In this document: in pieces, positions 45,901 through 58,194 of the stretch
Position numbering within the stretch: position 1 is the stretch's first letter
Layout of the letters: every line of letters begins with the position of its first letter
Assembly: GCA_963920575.1 (NCBI GenBank)
Contig: OY986969.1
Location: 5,156,001-5,220,000, forward strand
Direction: 5' to 3'
Origin: Narthecium ossifragum
Taxonomy: Eukaryota; Streptophyta; Magnoliopsida; Dioscoreales; Nartheciaceae
Length of the DNA stretch: 64,000 nucleotides
Made by a program: the position numbers and the translations under genes
Notes under the pieces: generated by a model
What the model was told of the DNA's origin: nothing
The model's database searches: none
The model's input: only the letters and a program-made list of their open reading frames with translations

Positions 45901-48900
45901 AGTGAATGTTGTTGCCCTTGATGCTAGTGCAAAACTAATTGATTTCCAAAAATTTTGGGAGACACATCAATACTCCAGGTAGTTCATATTGTAAATTGTA
46001 TCTGCATCATCATAGGTTTTCTTATTTTTTGTCATAGGCTTATGAAACAATTTCAGGGTACCCATATTTGAGGAGCGTATTGATAATATCGTCTGAATTG
46101 CTTATGCCATGGATATGTTGGAATACGTCGGAAAGGTTACCATCCGTCTAGTATTCTATGTTTCTTTCATAGTTTAGTATCTATACAGCTACGTTGCATG
46201 TCACATTTGTTACCAACTAGTCCCGTGTTGACTTTTGAAGGCTGAGAAGCTGAAATAATCTACAGTGAAAGATATTGCACACATGCCAACATACTTTGTT
46301 CCAGGTATCTTTCGGACAACAATTACAAAATTATGAATGTGGATGAAGCTTGGAAAAATGGAAATTTATTTCTTTGGTTTGCAATACAGTTTACACAATT
46401 AAACACGCCTAGCTACTCTGTGCAATTCATCTGTTTCCCATATGATCTGCTTTTGATATTCTGTTCCTGTTGATGTAACATTGGGTTTTGTCTTTTTGAT
46501 ACTCAGCATCAGGATGAATAGTCTTCCATTTTGATGCAATTGCAGATTCTATGTCTGTCTGGAACCTGCTGAGAGAATTCCAAATTAGGAAGGTTCACAT
46601 GGCGGTGGTTCTAAACGAGTATGGTGGGACTGTTGGTGTATGTATTAGGGGAAATTCTTCTTTGCATATGCTATTATATTGTCAAATACCCTGAAAAGTT
46701 TTTTGGCTTGTAAAAGTCATGAATAAGTACTTCATTAAGAAATAACTCCAAGATTGTTCTTTTGATTGGTGAAACTTGAATTTGATCTTACGAGCCACGG
46801 CTGCTGAATAAAGTTCCTTTGTTATCATCATGCAAACAAAAGTCTCCAAACTTTCAAGACTTTCGAATAAGTAGGGTAAATTTTTCAAATAGATTAGTCT
46901 CTGAATTATTGATCATTTCCTAAAGAGTCCAATTAAACAAAATAAACATGATTATTCTTCAAGAATTACAAAACACGAAGTATGCTTGAATACAGTTTTT
47001 TTCCCTAACCATTCAATTGCATCATTTTATGAAATTTGATAACGCATTTTCATTTTTAATAGTGTATTTAAGTATATTAGTTTTGCTTAATCTTCCTCTA
47101 AATTTTCTGGAAATTCCTTAGACTGTTCTTTCAGGAAAATAAGTCCATAATACCGACTTTATGACTGGTTGCTGTCCTGAAATTTTCTTGCTGAAACCTT
47201 GATTATTGATGAAACAGATTGTAACTTTGGAAGACATCGTTGAATAAATAGTTGGTGAAGTATTTGATGAGAATGATTCAAAGGTAAAGTTCTTCTGATG
47301 GTAATTAGCACTCCTATTTGCGAAATGCATAAAAATCAGGTTGTTAACCATTATTATCAGTAACTTGATACCTTATGGACTAGATTGCTAGCATATTGTC
47401 CAATGATTCACTAACTTGCAATGCTCACAGTAACTACATATGTCCTTTCCTAAAGCACATAATTTAGAGTATCATTTCTCAAGCAGTAAGCGATCACTTC
47501 CTGCTATTGATTTCTGAAGCGAAACAATTGCTTACATTTTTCTTCATGAAATTCAATAGCTATGCTCTTTGATTTGTTGGTTCACAAATCAAATGTAGTT
47601 TCGCAACAAATATCAACTCTTAAATTTCCTGTCAATTCTATCTCGAATCCTCTATGCGTCATCATAGATAAAGGCATAATGCATTAATGTTGCGTCTCTT
47701 TCACTCGAGTACTTTTTTTTGTGACATATAGTTGCGTTTAATAAAAATCTCTATGCATCATTGTAGATAATGGCATAATGCATCGATGCTGCGTCTCTTT
47801 CACTCCAAAACTTTTTGTTGTTGACGTGTTTGACATCACTTATGTTTGGTGAAGGTGATCTTGTGTTTATGCATCTTGACCTATACATAGATGAAATAGA
47901 TTGTGTGGCGGTTTTATTCTCTATGAAGATGTGAATTATCAAATGCACTTAGCAAGGCTTTACATCATACGGTTTATAGCTGTTTATTGCTCAAACTGAA
48001 TATTCTGCTTTCAATCTTTTCCTCCACTATTTGGAATAGTTCTCTCATTGTTCTTCTTCAATTAAAAGTTTATTGATGCATCAAGACTCCCATCTATATT
48101 GTGACTTCTGCATGGTTTAATGAAAATAATTGCTGGATTTTTGGTACACGAGTAACCTTTGTCGCATATGTTGTCATTTTTCATTCACAATTTATTTGCT
48201 TAAAGTTTTTGGTATATGTCAGGAATAGATTCAGAAGAAAACTGGTAATATTGTAATGAGGGATGATGGAACATTTGACGTTGATGCCAATACATCAATC
48301 AATCAGCTTTCTGAAGAATTAAATGTTAAAATACCAGAGGTCTGAACCTTCATTTGAACAATTTTCTTTGTTTTCCATTCTTGCACACATTTTGCTTTTA
48401 TTTGGAAAATTTCTGACTTTTGTTTCTAGAAGGCCACCATGACTTTGAGGGACTAGGTATTTACTATTTGACTGTCTTTTGTTTGCCTATGTTACTTTCT
48501 TTTGATGGATATATCTAGCTTCCAAGATTGATAGTCAGGTAGTGTTGAGTCATTCGGTTATTTTTCTCTCTACAATAGCCTTATTTTCATTTTGATATAA
48601 ATCGCACAGCAAATCTTTTGTACCATCGAGGATTCAGGCCCACCCAATATGACATACTACCTCATTGTTTGCGTGCAAACTGGAATTTAATTGTTCTAGA
48701 TGCCTTCCTATGAATCTGAAATGCCCTTGTTATATCACTTGCAGTTTTATATTACGCCCTTGGCTTTTCAGGTAACTTAAAACATGGTTAAGGGGGCAAA
48801 CAATCATTGTGGACGGGCTACTCTGTGTTTCACAAATATGACAAATATGACATCCAGTTCTTGTGTGTGAATGGAAGTGTTGATTTGTATATATCTATGT

Positions 48901-49710
48901 CTGCGCTATTTATGTGCACTGACTAGCTGTTTATTATGGACTTGTGACATATAATTTATGCCAAAAGTAAATGATATGGAACACTTATTGTGATGCCAAG
49001 CGAAACGTTAAAGCCTGGAGTTTAAGTAGATGTGTGCTACTTATTTTGCTGTTTAACGTGACATAGTGATGTCCTGTATTGAAACACACACTACTATATT
49101 GCGATTTGCTGAATGGCTATGTCCTTCAAGTTCCTGGTCCATTAATGTTTAAAGCAAATGGTTCACAGTTGGTTTAAGTTACTTCCCTTTTGACGTTGGA
49201 CTTTGGTTTCTCAAGTCTTATGAGAAAAATTGAGCTCCATTTGCTTTGTGTTGCTAGCTATTGAGTCATTATGAACATAAAAACAAAGAAAAATCAATGC
49301 TAGCTCTAATGAAAGTTCTTTTCGGTGATGCAGGTATTGGATGCCAATGAAAGAAAAGTGGGGAAAGTCCACCACAGGCCGGTAAACAACGACCGAGCAG
49401 AACCGGGGACGAAGGGCACTAGCTAGCCGGAGGTTCTCCACCAAAGTCGTGAAGAGGAAGAAGCACAGCGACGGCATTGCGGGCATTATGGACAGCACCG
49501 CTGGCACATCCCAGGAAGGAGGAGCAGACAGCATCTACTCCTCTCAGAAAGTCCCATCCCATGAGATATCAGAAGAATACTACTCCATCAACAGTTCTAT
49601 TAATTGGCGACGATAAAGCAGACGATCATGCTAGTAATTCTGAACATAAATCTTGCATAAATATTGATATTAGTCACGACAGGATCTCCACCAACAGTAT
49701 CAATAGCAGC
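42940..49710 (+). pseudogene. Chloroplast DUF21/CBS (CorC/CNNM-like) gene, decayed but with exon structure intact
   Basis: Exons: 42940-43458 (transit-peptide-like N terminus, ILATSLGLSAFFSMAETSIT membrane segment), 43960-44057, 44174-44254, 44393-44470, 44613-44716, 44888-44969 (EPYVTEDELKLMLLGAELSG), 45839-45978, 46057-46135, 46241-46304, 46546-46637 (RKVHMAVVLNEYGGTVG), 47218-47283, 48223-48339 and remnants at about 48430 and 49333 onward. Splice sites are GT/AG. The family (DUF21 membrane domain, CBS pair; Arabidopsis At3g13070/At1g55930, reported as plastid Mg2+ transporters MGR8/MGR9) is clear. In-frame stops: TGA 46094, TAA 46256, TAA 47245, TAG 48226. The codons for the conserved AIFG are lost at about 44213, which shifts the frame. 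Introns are retained, so this is a duplicated rather than processed pseudogene. Confidence 0.85.
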
Positions 49711-50068
49711 TAAGACAGATTTATCAAAGATAGAGAGATTTTTTTAGCTTTTTTTTTATTAAATTGTTTATTTTTATGATACGACGCGCACTGAACATCT
49801 AACGTGGCGCCCATGTGGTGCCTAGCTGTGCTGATGACAAAGTTTGCCATATCAGCATAATATTTCAGCAATACTCAGAAGATCGCTCATTTGTCTACAT
49901 ATTACGTGCACATGTCACCAATCGATAGTGAGGTATCGATTGATTGATCTATTTCATCGGTATCTCACTATCGATGGAATAGATCAATCAATACCGATTG
50001 AATGTATCAATAATCGGATTGGTAGTGAGGTACCGATTGGTTGATCTAGTCTTCTTTATTGATGGAAT
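49711..50068. other. Palindrome-rich intergenic stretch
   Basis: No gene. 49915-50045 consists of interleaved inverted repeats built from ATAGTGAGGTA(T/C)CGATT and GATCAATCAATACCGAT. The same material resumes at 50622-50690 after the hAT MITE, so the MITE inserted into it. Confidence 0.6.
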
Positions 50069-50621
50069 TAGGGGTGTACAACGGGTCGGGTCAATAGGTT
50101 AACGGGTCGGGTCCGACCCGACCCGTTAATTTTTGAGGGCTTTATGACTCGCCCGTTAACCTGTTAATCTATCAACATGTTAACAGGTTAACGGGTCAAC
50201 AGGTTAATAGGTACAGGTAACCCATTAACCCGTTATTAGTACCACATGAATAAATATAAAGTTTTAAATTAGAATCTATTAATCCAAAATTTAAACAACA
50301 TAAGCACGTAAATCTAAGTTGTGTCACATGAAGAAATATAAAGTTTCCAATGTAAGTTCTAAGTTCCAATTAACTTGGAAATTAATTAGATATAATATAT
50401 ATATATATACTTGTAATTTGTAAATAGTTTTTATTCTAAACGGGTAAAACGGGTTACCCGTTAAGCAAAAACTTAAACACCCATTACCCGACCCGATATT
50501 ATTGTAACGGGTCGGGTCAGACCCGACCCGTTTACGACTACCTTATGACCCGCCCGTTAAGGTTCGGGTCGGGTTAATTTTCCGGGTCGAAACAGGTTAC
50601 CCAACCCGTTGTACACCCCTA
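50069..50621. mobile_element. hAT MITE
   Basis: 553 bp. Terminal inverted repeats TAGGGGTGTACAACGGGT and its complement ACCCGTTGTACACCCCTA. A perfect 8-bp duplication GATGGAAT (50061-50068 and 50622-50629), as expected for hAT. Subterminal regions are filled with ACCCGTTAAC and GGGTCGGGTC motifs in both orientations. Non-coding. Confidence 0.93.
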
Positions 50622-50954
50622 GATGGAATAGATCAATCAATCGATAGCTTATTACCGATTAGAAGACACATGCGATGCACATGTCATGTGGTTAGGGATG
50701 GCAATTTGCCCCGTCCTGACGGGGTTCTGCCCCGCCCCGTCACTAATGGGGCGGGTTCAGAGGACCCTAAACGGGTTCGGAATTGGGTTTGGGGGACGTG
50801 TGTAAAACCCCGATCGGGGGTCGGGGTAGGGTCGGGGAAGGACACTCTCGTCTCGCCCCGCTTGATATTTATAATAATTAATATAGTGATATATTACCCC
50901 ACTATAATTCATTTTCCTAAAAACCTGAACCTAATTAGCCACCCACTTCATTTA

Positions 50955-51256
50955 GGGCCCATTTGGCTTGCCGGAATGGGAGTGAATCCGACGGATCTCG
51001 GAATCCGCTGATTCCGGATTCCCGGATCCCGGAATCCGCTGATTCCGGATTCCCGGATCCCGGAATCCGCTGATTCCGGATTCCCGGATCCCGAAATCCG
51101 CTGATTCCGGATTCCCGGATCCCGGAATCCGCTGATTCCGGATTCCCGGATCCCGCCGTTTGGCTCGTCGGCGGATTCCGTTTTCGGCGTCCGCTTCTGC
51201 GGATACCACGGATTCCGAATCCCGGACTCCATCCAGAATCCGAGCCAAACAGGCCC
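50955..51256. mobile_element. Tourist-like (PIF/Harbinger) MITE with internal tandem repeats
   Basis: 302 bp with ends GGGCCCATTTGGCT and AGCCAAACAGGCCC and a 3-bp duplication TTA (50952-50954 and 51257-51259). It lies inside the hAT MITE. About half of it is a 31-bp tandem array at 51000-51154. Confidence 0.8.
51000..51154. repeat. 31-bp tandem array, five units
   Basis: Five head-to-tail units of exactly 31 bp, nearly identical (unit 4 has one A for G). Each unit is itself palindromic around GGAATCCGCTGATTCC and contains GGGATCC-type sites. It gives spurious repeat proteins on the minus strand. Confidence 0.97.
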
Positions 51257-51395
51257 TTAATGCATCCATCTACCCTAAATTCCTAATCTACATCTATCAT
51301 CTCATTTCTAGATGATATCGGGGCGGGGCGGGGTCGGAGTTGGGGTGCATTAACTAGGGGGGCCGGGTGCTAAGTTAGTTTGTGGGGTCGGGGGA

Positions 51396-51801
51396 TAGGG
51401 GTGAGCATTTAGTTCTCGGTTCGATTCTTGGTCCAGAACTGAATTTTTTTCGGTCCAGATTTTTCAGAACCAAATCGAACTTACATAAGAACCGAATCGA
51501 ACCGAACCGAAATTGTTCGGTTTCAAATTATTTGGAACCGAAATTGTTCGGTTTCAAATTATTTGGAACCGAACCGAACTCTATTACTAACCGAATCGAA
51601 CTTTTTAAACAACCAAACTTTTCGGTTAGACCATAGGCATAGAAAAGTTTGGTTTTTCGGTTTTGACCCGAATTTTTTTTAAAGAACCGAACCCGAACTT
51701 TTCATACATGTCAAAACCGAACTGAACCGAAGAACCGAAAAAACCGAACCGAATGAACTAAACTAATTCGGTTCGGTTCGGTTCGGTTTTGCTCACCCCT
51801 A
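51396..51801. mobile_element. hAT MITE with GAACCGAA-type subterminal repeats
   Basis: 406 bp. Terminal inverted repeats TAGGGGTGAGCA and TGCTCACCCCTA, perfect 8-bp duplication TCGGGGGA (51388-51395 and 51802-51809). The interior is dense in AACCGAA/TTCGGTT motifs. It is inserted in the older hAT MITE. Confidence 0.93.
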
Positions 51802-51849
51802 TCGGGGGAAGGGGGACCCCGCCCCGTTGCCATTCATACACGTGATCAT

Positions 51850-52424
51850 ATACACAAATCTTTTTTCTACTTAGAAATCTTGTATATGACAGATGTATGT
51901 ATATATGTATGTATATCAACCTTATAAGGAGTAATAACGGTTACAACCGTTTTCCTTATATTAGTTTATTTATATGTATATTTTCCTAAGTTAATTTTGT
52001 ATATTTTTATCATATTCCCTATGTTAGTTTTAAATATACATCAACCTTATAATTAAGGAGTAAAAACGGTTATGCATAACCGCCCCCTTATAATGTTAAC
52101 CTTATATGATATCCATACTAATCCATTAATCAAATTTGGTTTTTATAACCGAATCATCCATTAATCTGATGGTTACCCTGCCAGGTGGCAGGGGTCCCAC
52201 ATAGTTAACCTTATAAGGAGCAAAAACGGTTACAACCGTTTCCCTTTTAATAAGGCTGTTTAGATGTACATATTCCCTAAGTTAGTTTATATATCAACCT
52301 TAATTTGGTTTACATATACATATTTCCTAAGTTAGCTTTACATATACATATATATATATATATAATACATATTCCCTAAGTAAGAGAACTGCAAAACCGT
52401 GTCCTTGGCACGGGTGAATACTAG
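51850..52424 (+). mobile_element. Helitron-like element, 3' end identified
   Basis: The 3' terminus has a hairpin (CCGTG at 52397-52401 paired with CACGG at 52409-52413) followed by GTGAATACTAG and T at 52425, the CTAG-T end of Helitrons. Upstream, the block AAGGAGTAAAAACGGTTA with a nearby AACCGTTT complement recurs at about 51925, 52060 and 52215. No Rep/helicase coding, so non-autonomous. The 5' end (TC) is not resolved; the left boundary is a guess. Confidence 0.6.
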
Positions 52425-53293
52425 TAAACAATATAGATGGAGAAAAATGAAAGGTTAACAAATTCCACATCAAAAAATATTTATATCCTCGTTTCTATGT
52501 TTTTTTTTTTTCTCCAAGAAGCCATGGAATGAAGAGAGAGTTCTCAATGGTGAGATTTTTTAGGCTAGCCTGGAATTTTTGCTGATGCGGTGTCACATCA
52601 GCATCACACTCGGGCGCCATATACAGTGTGCATAATGTTTTCTTTTCTTTGAAAATGATTTACATCCTCCTCTTTTCTTTAAAAGAGAGAGACCGCATCA
52701 CGCGCGGCCATGTTATATATAGGGTTCCGATTGGGGGGATCTCTTTTTATAGAGGTTTTGGCTCGGACCCAAATCATTATTATTTTATTCCCCAGGTCGC
52801 GTCGCGTGTATGGAATACCAACCCTTTCGTTACTAATTCGAACAGCTGCCTAATTGACCGGATAAAAATGGGGTATTAGCTAGCTCTTGGTCAGGCCTGA
52901 TTAGAACAAACCAAATCAAACTTACTTCCTGCTGGTCAATTGACTGTGTCAATCAAGTCAAGTTTGAACTAGACCCAAACCAGCCTCTAAATGGTTTTTT
53001 AACTGCACAATAAATGGTCAATTGACGTTGAATATAATTAATTTTCTAGCATATTAGTCCCCCCCTCGAAATCCAAGATAATTAGCTCGATGTATTTGAG
53101 ATATTAAGCAAAGCTAAAATCCAACTCCTTATCGGATCCGACCCGGATCCAAATGCACGTAAGATCCAATCTGTCTCTCTATCTTTATTTTTATTTGTTT
53201 CTTGATATTTTGCAATTTTTTTCAGCAATTATAAACCTAAACAAAAAAAAAAGTAGGAAAAATAATAATATCTTCAGGAAATTTAAAAACGAA
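52425..53293 (+). promoter_or_regulatory. Presumed promoter and 5' UTR of the BASS5-like gene
   Basis: No gene. A TATA-like TTATATATAG lies at about 52712, which would imply a long 5' UTR. Otherwise AT-rich with a C-rich leader just before the coding start. Transcription start not determinable. Confidence 0.35.
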
Positions 53294-56200
53294 ATGAAAC
53301 TTAGCTCCATATCGTCCTCCTCGTCTCCTCCTCCCCTGCTTCCACCTCTCTTTGCTTTCATGGCTTTGCTCCTCCATATCGCTCACGCCCCTCCTCCCCC
53401 CCTCCTCCGCCTCCCCTCCTCCGGCTATAGCAACCCTAACCCCGACCCACCGCTCCTCTCCCACTGCTCACCGGGCGTCGCTGAGACCTTGTTCTCGAGG
53501 CCCTTGCGGTGGCGCTCTGGGAGGAGGAGGAGAGGCGGTGCTCGGGGCTGCTCGACCTCGTTCCCCTATTTGGGGAGGGTGGGCTGGCATCGGCGGGAGG
53601 GGAACGTTTCCCTCCTCTCCTTTGGGATAAGCCCCGGTGCTGATGGTGGGGAGAAGGTCGCCACCACGTCGTCCTCGTCGCAGTCGCTTTCCGCTATGCT
53701 TCCCTTCGTCGTCGCCGCCACCGCCGTCGCTGCGCTGGCCAACCCTGCCACTTTCTCCTGGTGAGCCTTGCTCCGTGTTCTCGTGCTTGGTGGTTTGAGT
53801 TTATCGTTGTTTGGGTGAAAATTTGAGCACCAATTTAGTAATGTGTTGTATTTTAAGGAACATTAGGGGTTAGAACCCAGGATGCCTTGTCAAATCACCA
53901 AAATTTTCAAAGGCTTAATCTTATATGATAGTGAATTTAATCACTATATCGTATACTAGCAGTGGTCACTTATGTGCTCGTACTTGAATGGTTAGGTGAT
54001 ATTCCAGATATCATAGCATACCAGCATTGGAGTTCAATAGATTTCGATACTTCAAGAATTTTAGTAATGTTGTTGACATGAAGAGCCTTAATCCCATAGT
54101 TTTTGTATCATCTATCATGCCATGTGTTATCATGATAGGTGACTGTGGCTCATAGTGGAGACAATTTGATTGCCATTGTTGTTCATGAGTATGAATGTTG
54201 CAAATTCAATTCAGGTTATTTGATATGTTTGCAAAAAGGATGCACACACTTGAAGTTTAATTCATATGTACTTGTCGTTATAATGCTTTTTAAGGATTAT
54301 CGTGGAATGATCAATTTTTACTGGTTTATTTGGCAATTTTTTGAAAATATTCGTTCAGTATGTTTTGCGTCTTAGTTTATAGATGTATGTACTTTGCTGG
54401 TCTGCAATGTGACATTTCTGATTGACAAGAGCCTGTGTCAGGTATTGTGATAATAAAATTACTTACATAATATGATAAAAACATAGTGAAGCCAAGCCCT
54501 CCCCAAATACATAAGGACAAGCCCAGTACAAGCTCCTACTGTCTGAAAAGTCTCAAATCCTTTGTTGATTATGATATAAGCCTATCCGAGTCTTGACTCT
54601 TGACTACCTATGACTTAACATTAGGACGTTGTTCTGCACCTTTTATGTTAATTTCATGTTCCTTGTTGGCAAACATGAGGCAATTTAAGTAAGTATTGCA
54701 GCAAATAGAATGGACTTATCACCTAAGGTTGCATTTAGTGCTTCTTCTGTCTATGATATGATAAAAGTGGAAATTTAAGACTATTGAGCTTGGTCTATGA
54801 GGTACTTCTCCAGTGTATACTCTTATTATGCGTTTTTGCACATTTCCATTAGCTCAGTTGTCAAATATGGCTTCTTATACACTCTGTTGACGTCCCTTGC
54901 ATAATTAGATGGTTCCACTCAAATTTATAGGGTTTCAAAAGAATATTATGCCCCTGCTCTTGGTGGTATCATGCTATCCATCGGAATAAGGCTATCTGTT
55001 GACGATTTCGCACTTGCCTTTCGGAGGTGCTTTGTCCTATCCTTCTCTCATATATTCCTTCAACTTGAATTATTTAGTCCAAATTCTTACTTCTGTTGAC
55101 ACTTTTACCTGCGGCAGACCTTTACCACTCTCTGTTGGATATCTCGCGCAGTATGTTCTTAAGCCAATTCTGGGCTTGTTGATTGCAAGGGCATTCAGAG
55201 CACCCTCTATGTTCTATGCTGGTTTCATTCTCACTTGCTGTGTTGCTGGTGCCCAGCTCTCAAGCTATGCCAGTTTCTTGAGTAAAGGGGATGTTGCATT
55301 GAGTATTTTATTGACGTGCACAACAACAATTACCTCTGTGCTTGTTACGCCACTACTTACTGGTCTCCTTATTGGTTCTGTTGTCCCAGTTGATGCGGTT
55401 GCCATGTCAAAGTCAATTTTGCAGGTAAAGCTGATGAAAGATGAAGCACCATGCTTTTGCCTAGTTTAATAATCCATCACTAGCAAACTAAATACGTATG
55501 ATAATGTAAAAAATCTGAATTGCAGCATAAGCCGCTATGTGGAGTTTTCTTTTGCTGCAACTTTTAAGAATTTCTTTCACTTCTTTCGGTTGTTAAAATA
55601 CTCTCTGTATTCTCAGTATCGATGTGCCAAATCAGCATAGACTTCACAATGTACGCCTTTTTCAAACAATCAGGAATCAGGCACAGAGCAGAACTGTAAT
55701 GCATAAAAATTTAAAACATATTTTTATTTTCGTGTCTGTCATCCCTGGTTTTTACTATAACTATACACTTCTCTATCTCTTATATGCCCTATCTATACAA
55801 TTAATAGTAGCTTGAGTAATAGTTAGACCTGGATATTTGCTTTTTTCAATAATGCTAATCTTAGCCTCATTGAACAATGGCAGTGTAATGTTACCTTTGA
55901 TTCAGTAGGTTCTTATTCCTTATTTTCTTTCATTTATGCTGATTCTTACTTCAGGTGCAAGCTATTCGTTAGTCATTTTTCTGTGTCTAAGATATGCATA
56001 GGACCATTTATATCGCATGGTTAACATACTAATGCTCTACATGTGGACTAATTTTACCTCAACTTTGGGTGTTTTCTAGGTTGTGCTTGCTCCTGTTGCT
56101 TTGGGCCTCCTCCTCAATACGTATGCAAAGCCCGTGGTTGATGTCATTCAACCAATAATGCCTTTTGTTGCTATGGTTTGCACTTCACTATGTATTGGCA

Positions 56201-58194
56201 GCCCTCTTGCTATAAATCAGAGACAGATCTTATCTTTAGAGGGATTACAATTACTTTTTCCTGTACTTGCATTCCATCTTGTTGCCTTCACATCAGGTTA
56301 CTGGCTATCCAAGTTGCCATTCTTAAGGTACGTTTTTCTTTTGCTTTTTCTATATACTTCTTTTACATGGATGAGGCATGACTGCTAAGATGCGTCTCGA
56401 TTTACCTTATTGGACTTTTCAAATTCACTTATTCCTCTCAGATATTACATTTGCAGAATATTTCTATATCATTATGGTTTTATGTGCCTCTCACTCAACT
56501 TGTTCTAGTTTAATTATATTATGAAGAGCTTGTGTCTTTTCTTTGTCAGCCTCTTGTTTTTTATTAAGGTTTACATCTTCTGTCATGCAAACTTTTTCAT
56601 AGTCATGTGTAGTCTTTCCATCCCTGTTCGTCTCCTCCTGGCGCTTTGACAAGTCTTTCCCTTAGCCAAATTTTTTAAGTGTTACATCCTTAATTTCTAA
56701 TGTTGCTATCTTACCTGTTTACCTTTACCTAGTCCAATGCAGTTTCCAACGATTTGTAAGAGCTCTGCGTTCTGCTTGCATACAAGGATTGCCTCCTGGT
56801 GCACCATGGCCAAGATTTTTGCTTGTAATCTAGCCTTATACACCATACACATACCTCAAGAATCTGCTCTTCTTCTGACCCCTTTGATTCCCTCCAATTA
56901 GTTATTCCAATGAAACCTGGATCCCTTTTCTTGTAAAAATCTAATCTCTATGAGTACACCACCTCTTGTTTCACTGTGTTTCATATGTTTCTTTAAACTC
57001 TAAGCATCATATATGATATTGTCCCCTTCAGCAAATCCTGCCCCTTATCCTGCTTTATTCCTGCTACTTAGTTCTAAACCCAACAAAGATGCCTCTAGGG
57101 AAAATCCCGTAAAAGTAGAATCATTCTATTTCTAGCTACTGCTATTCCTAAAGCCTATGTGATACAAATATCTGAGCAGCTGGAGCTATTCCGACTGCTA
57201 CAATACACTGTTGTGCTATTTCTGAAGCCCTGCATACAAGCACCAGAGCAACCAGAGCTGACTGACAACTTCTAGAAACCGCCTCTCCATTAGTAGCAGC
57301 CTTGTTTTCAAAAGTTGTGCTCCGAGATTAAGATTATATTTGGTTTTGAGAACAATGTCATCCAAAGCACCATGGTTGAAACTATAATAGGTCGTGCAAT
57401 TATTGACAACTATAGTTGCGGAACTGTTTTTTTCTGCTGACTAACAATGATTTTTATAGTTTTTAGCTCGACATTAGTAGGTTTGTAAATGTCGACAGTT
57501 ATATCAATATGCTTTCTCACTCAAGCTCTTGCGCAGCTGATTTATAAGTTTGCAAACATCTACAGCTATATCAATATGCTTTCTCACTCACGGTCTTGTA
57601 CAGCTGATTTACTTTCTCTTCATATCTTTTGACAGGCATTTGACTAAAAATTAACTCCTTTGAATGCATAGTATTCAGAACTTGACTGCTAGCAAATACT
57701 AATAAGAACCATTCCCATTGATAGCTATTGATTATAAAGGTTTGAGCTGTCATCGTCATAACATGTTGATACTAGTTTTTATTAGACATCATGGGCTTGG
57801 CTTTCAGCGATACAACTTCTGTTCACTCCTCATTTGATGGGGTTTGCCAATTTGTTACTTTTTTTACTTACCATTTTTGTGTTTTGCCAACATCAATGTT
57901 AGCACTGATGGATGTTATCTATCAGCTTACCCCACAAATTTTGGTCTATTTACTAGGCAAGAGGAGCCTGTTTGTCGGACGATCTCATTATGTACAGGGA
58001 TGCAAAGCTCCACTCTGGCTGGGCTTCTTGCTTCACAGTTCCTTGGAAGCAGCCATGCAGTTCCTCCTGCTTGCTCAGTTGTGGTCATGGCCATCATGGG
58101 GCTGTGCCTTGCATCATTCTGGGGTAGTGGATCACGAATCAGAGACATTCCATCATTTTTTTCACTGAGGAGTTACTCAGATGCTGAGGCATGA
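53294..58194 (+). CDS. BASS5: BASS5-like chloroplast sodium/metabolite cotransporter
   Basis: Five exons with GT/AG introns: 53294-53760, 54931-55026, 55118-55424, 56080-56327, 57957-58194; together 1,356 nt, 451 residues, no internal stop. The N terminus is a Ser/Pro/Arg-rich transit peptide. About nine hydrophobic segments follow, with family blocks YAPALGGIMLSIGIRLSVDD, FYAGFILTCCVAGAQLSSYA, LLTGLLIGSVVPVDAVAMSK, FVAMVCTSLCIGSPLAIN and TISLCTGMQSSTLAGLLASQ. The BASS family sits in the plastid envelope and moves organic anions, often with Na+; the blocks best match BASS5 (BAT5), whose substrate outside Brassicales is unknown. An in-frame ATG at 53360 is an alternative start; 53294 was chosen because its Ser-rich lead suits a transit peptide. 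The first exon is GC-rich, the others are not. Confidence 0.9.

Larger units (their letters stand above)
50693..51838. mobile_element. Older hAT MITE hosting two younger MITEs
   Basis: Left end TAGGGATGGCAATTTGCCCCG, right end inverted TATGAATGGCAACGGGGC. The 8-bp flanks CATGTGGT and CACGTGAT match at 6 of 8 positions, a decayed hAT duplication. G/C-rich tracts GGGGCGGGG/CCCCGCCCC mark the subterminal parts. Without the insertions at 50955-51256 and 51396-51801 it would be about 430 bp. Confidence 0.72.

Noticed and set aside
51000..51154. Regular repeats suggestive of a CRISPR array
   Set aside because: The units are head-to-tail without spacers, inside a plant MITE.
50948..51269. Repeat protein frames on the minus strand (GIRESGISGFRDPGI)
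   Set aside because: They only translate the 31-bp tandem array in the MITE.
53237..53751. Minus-strand frames over the first BASS exon
   Set aside because: Antisense shadows of a GC-rich exon.
57791..58168. Frame of 125 residues overlapping the last BASS exon
   Set aside because: It is the wrong frame; the correct frame continues the BASS5 protein from the splice site at 57957.
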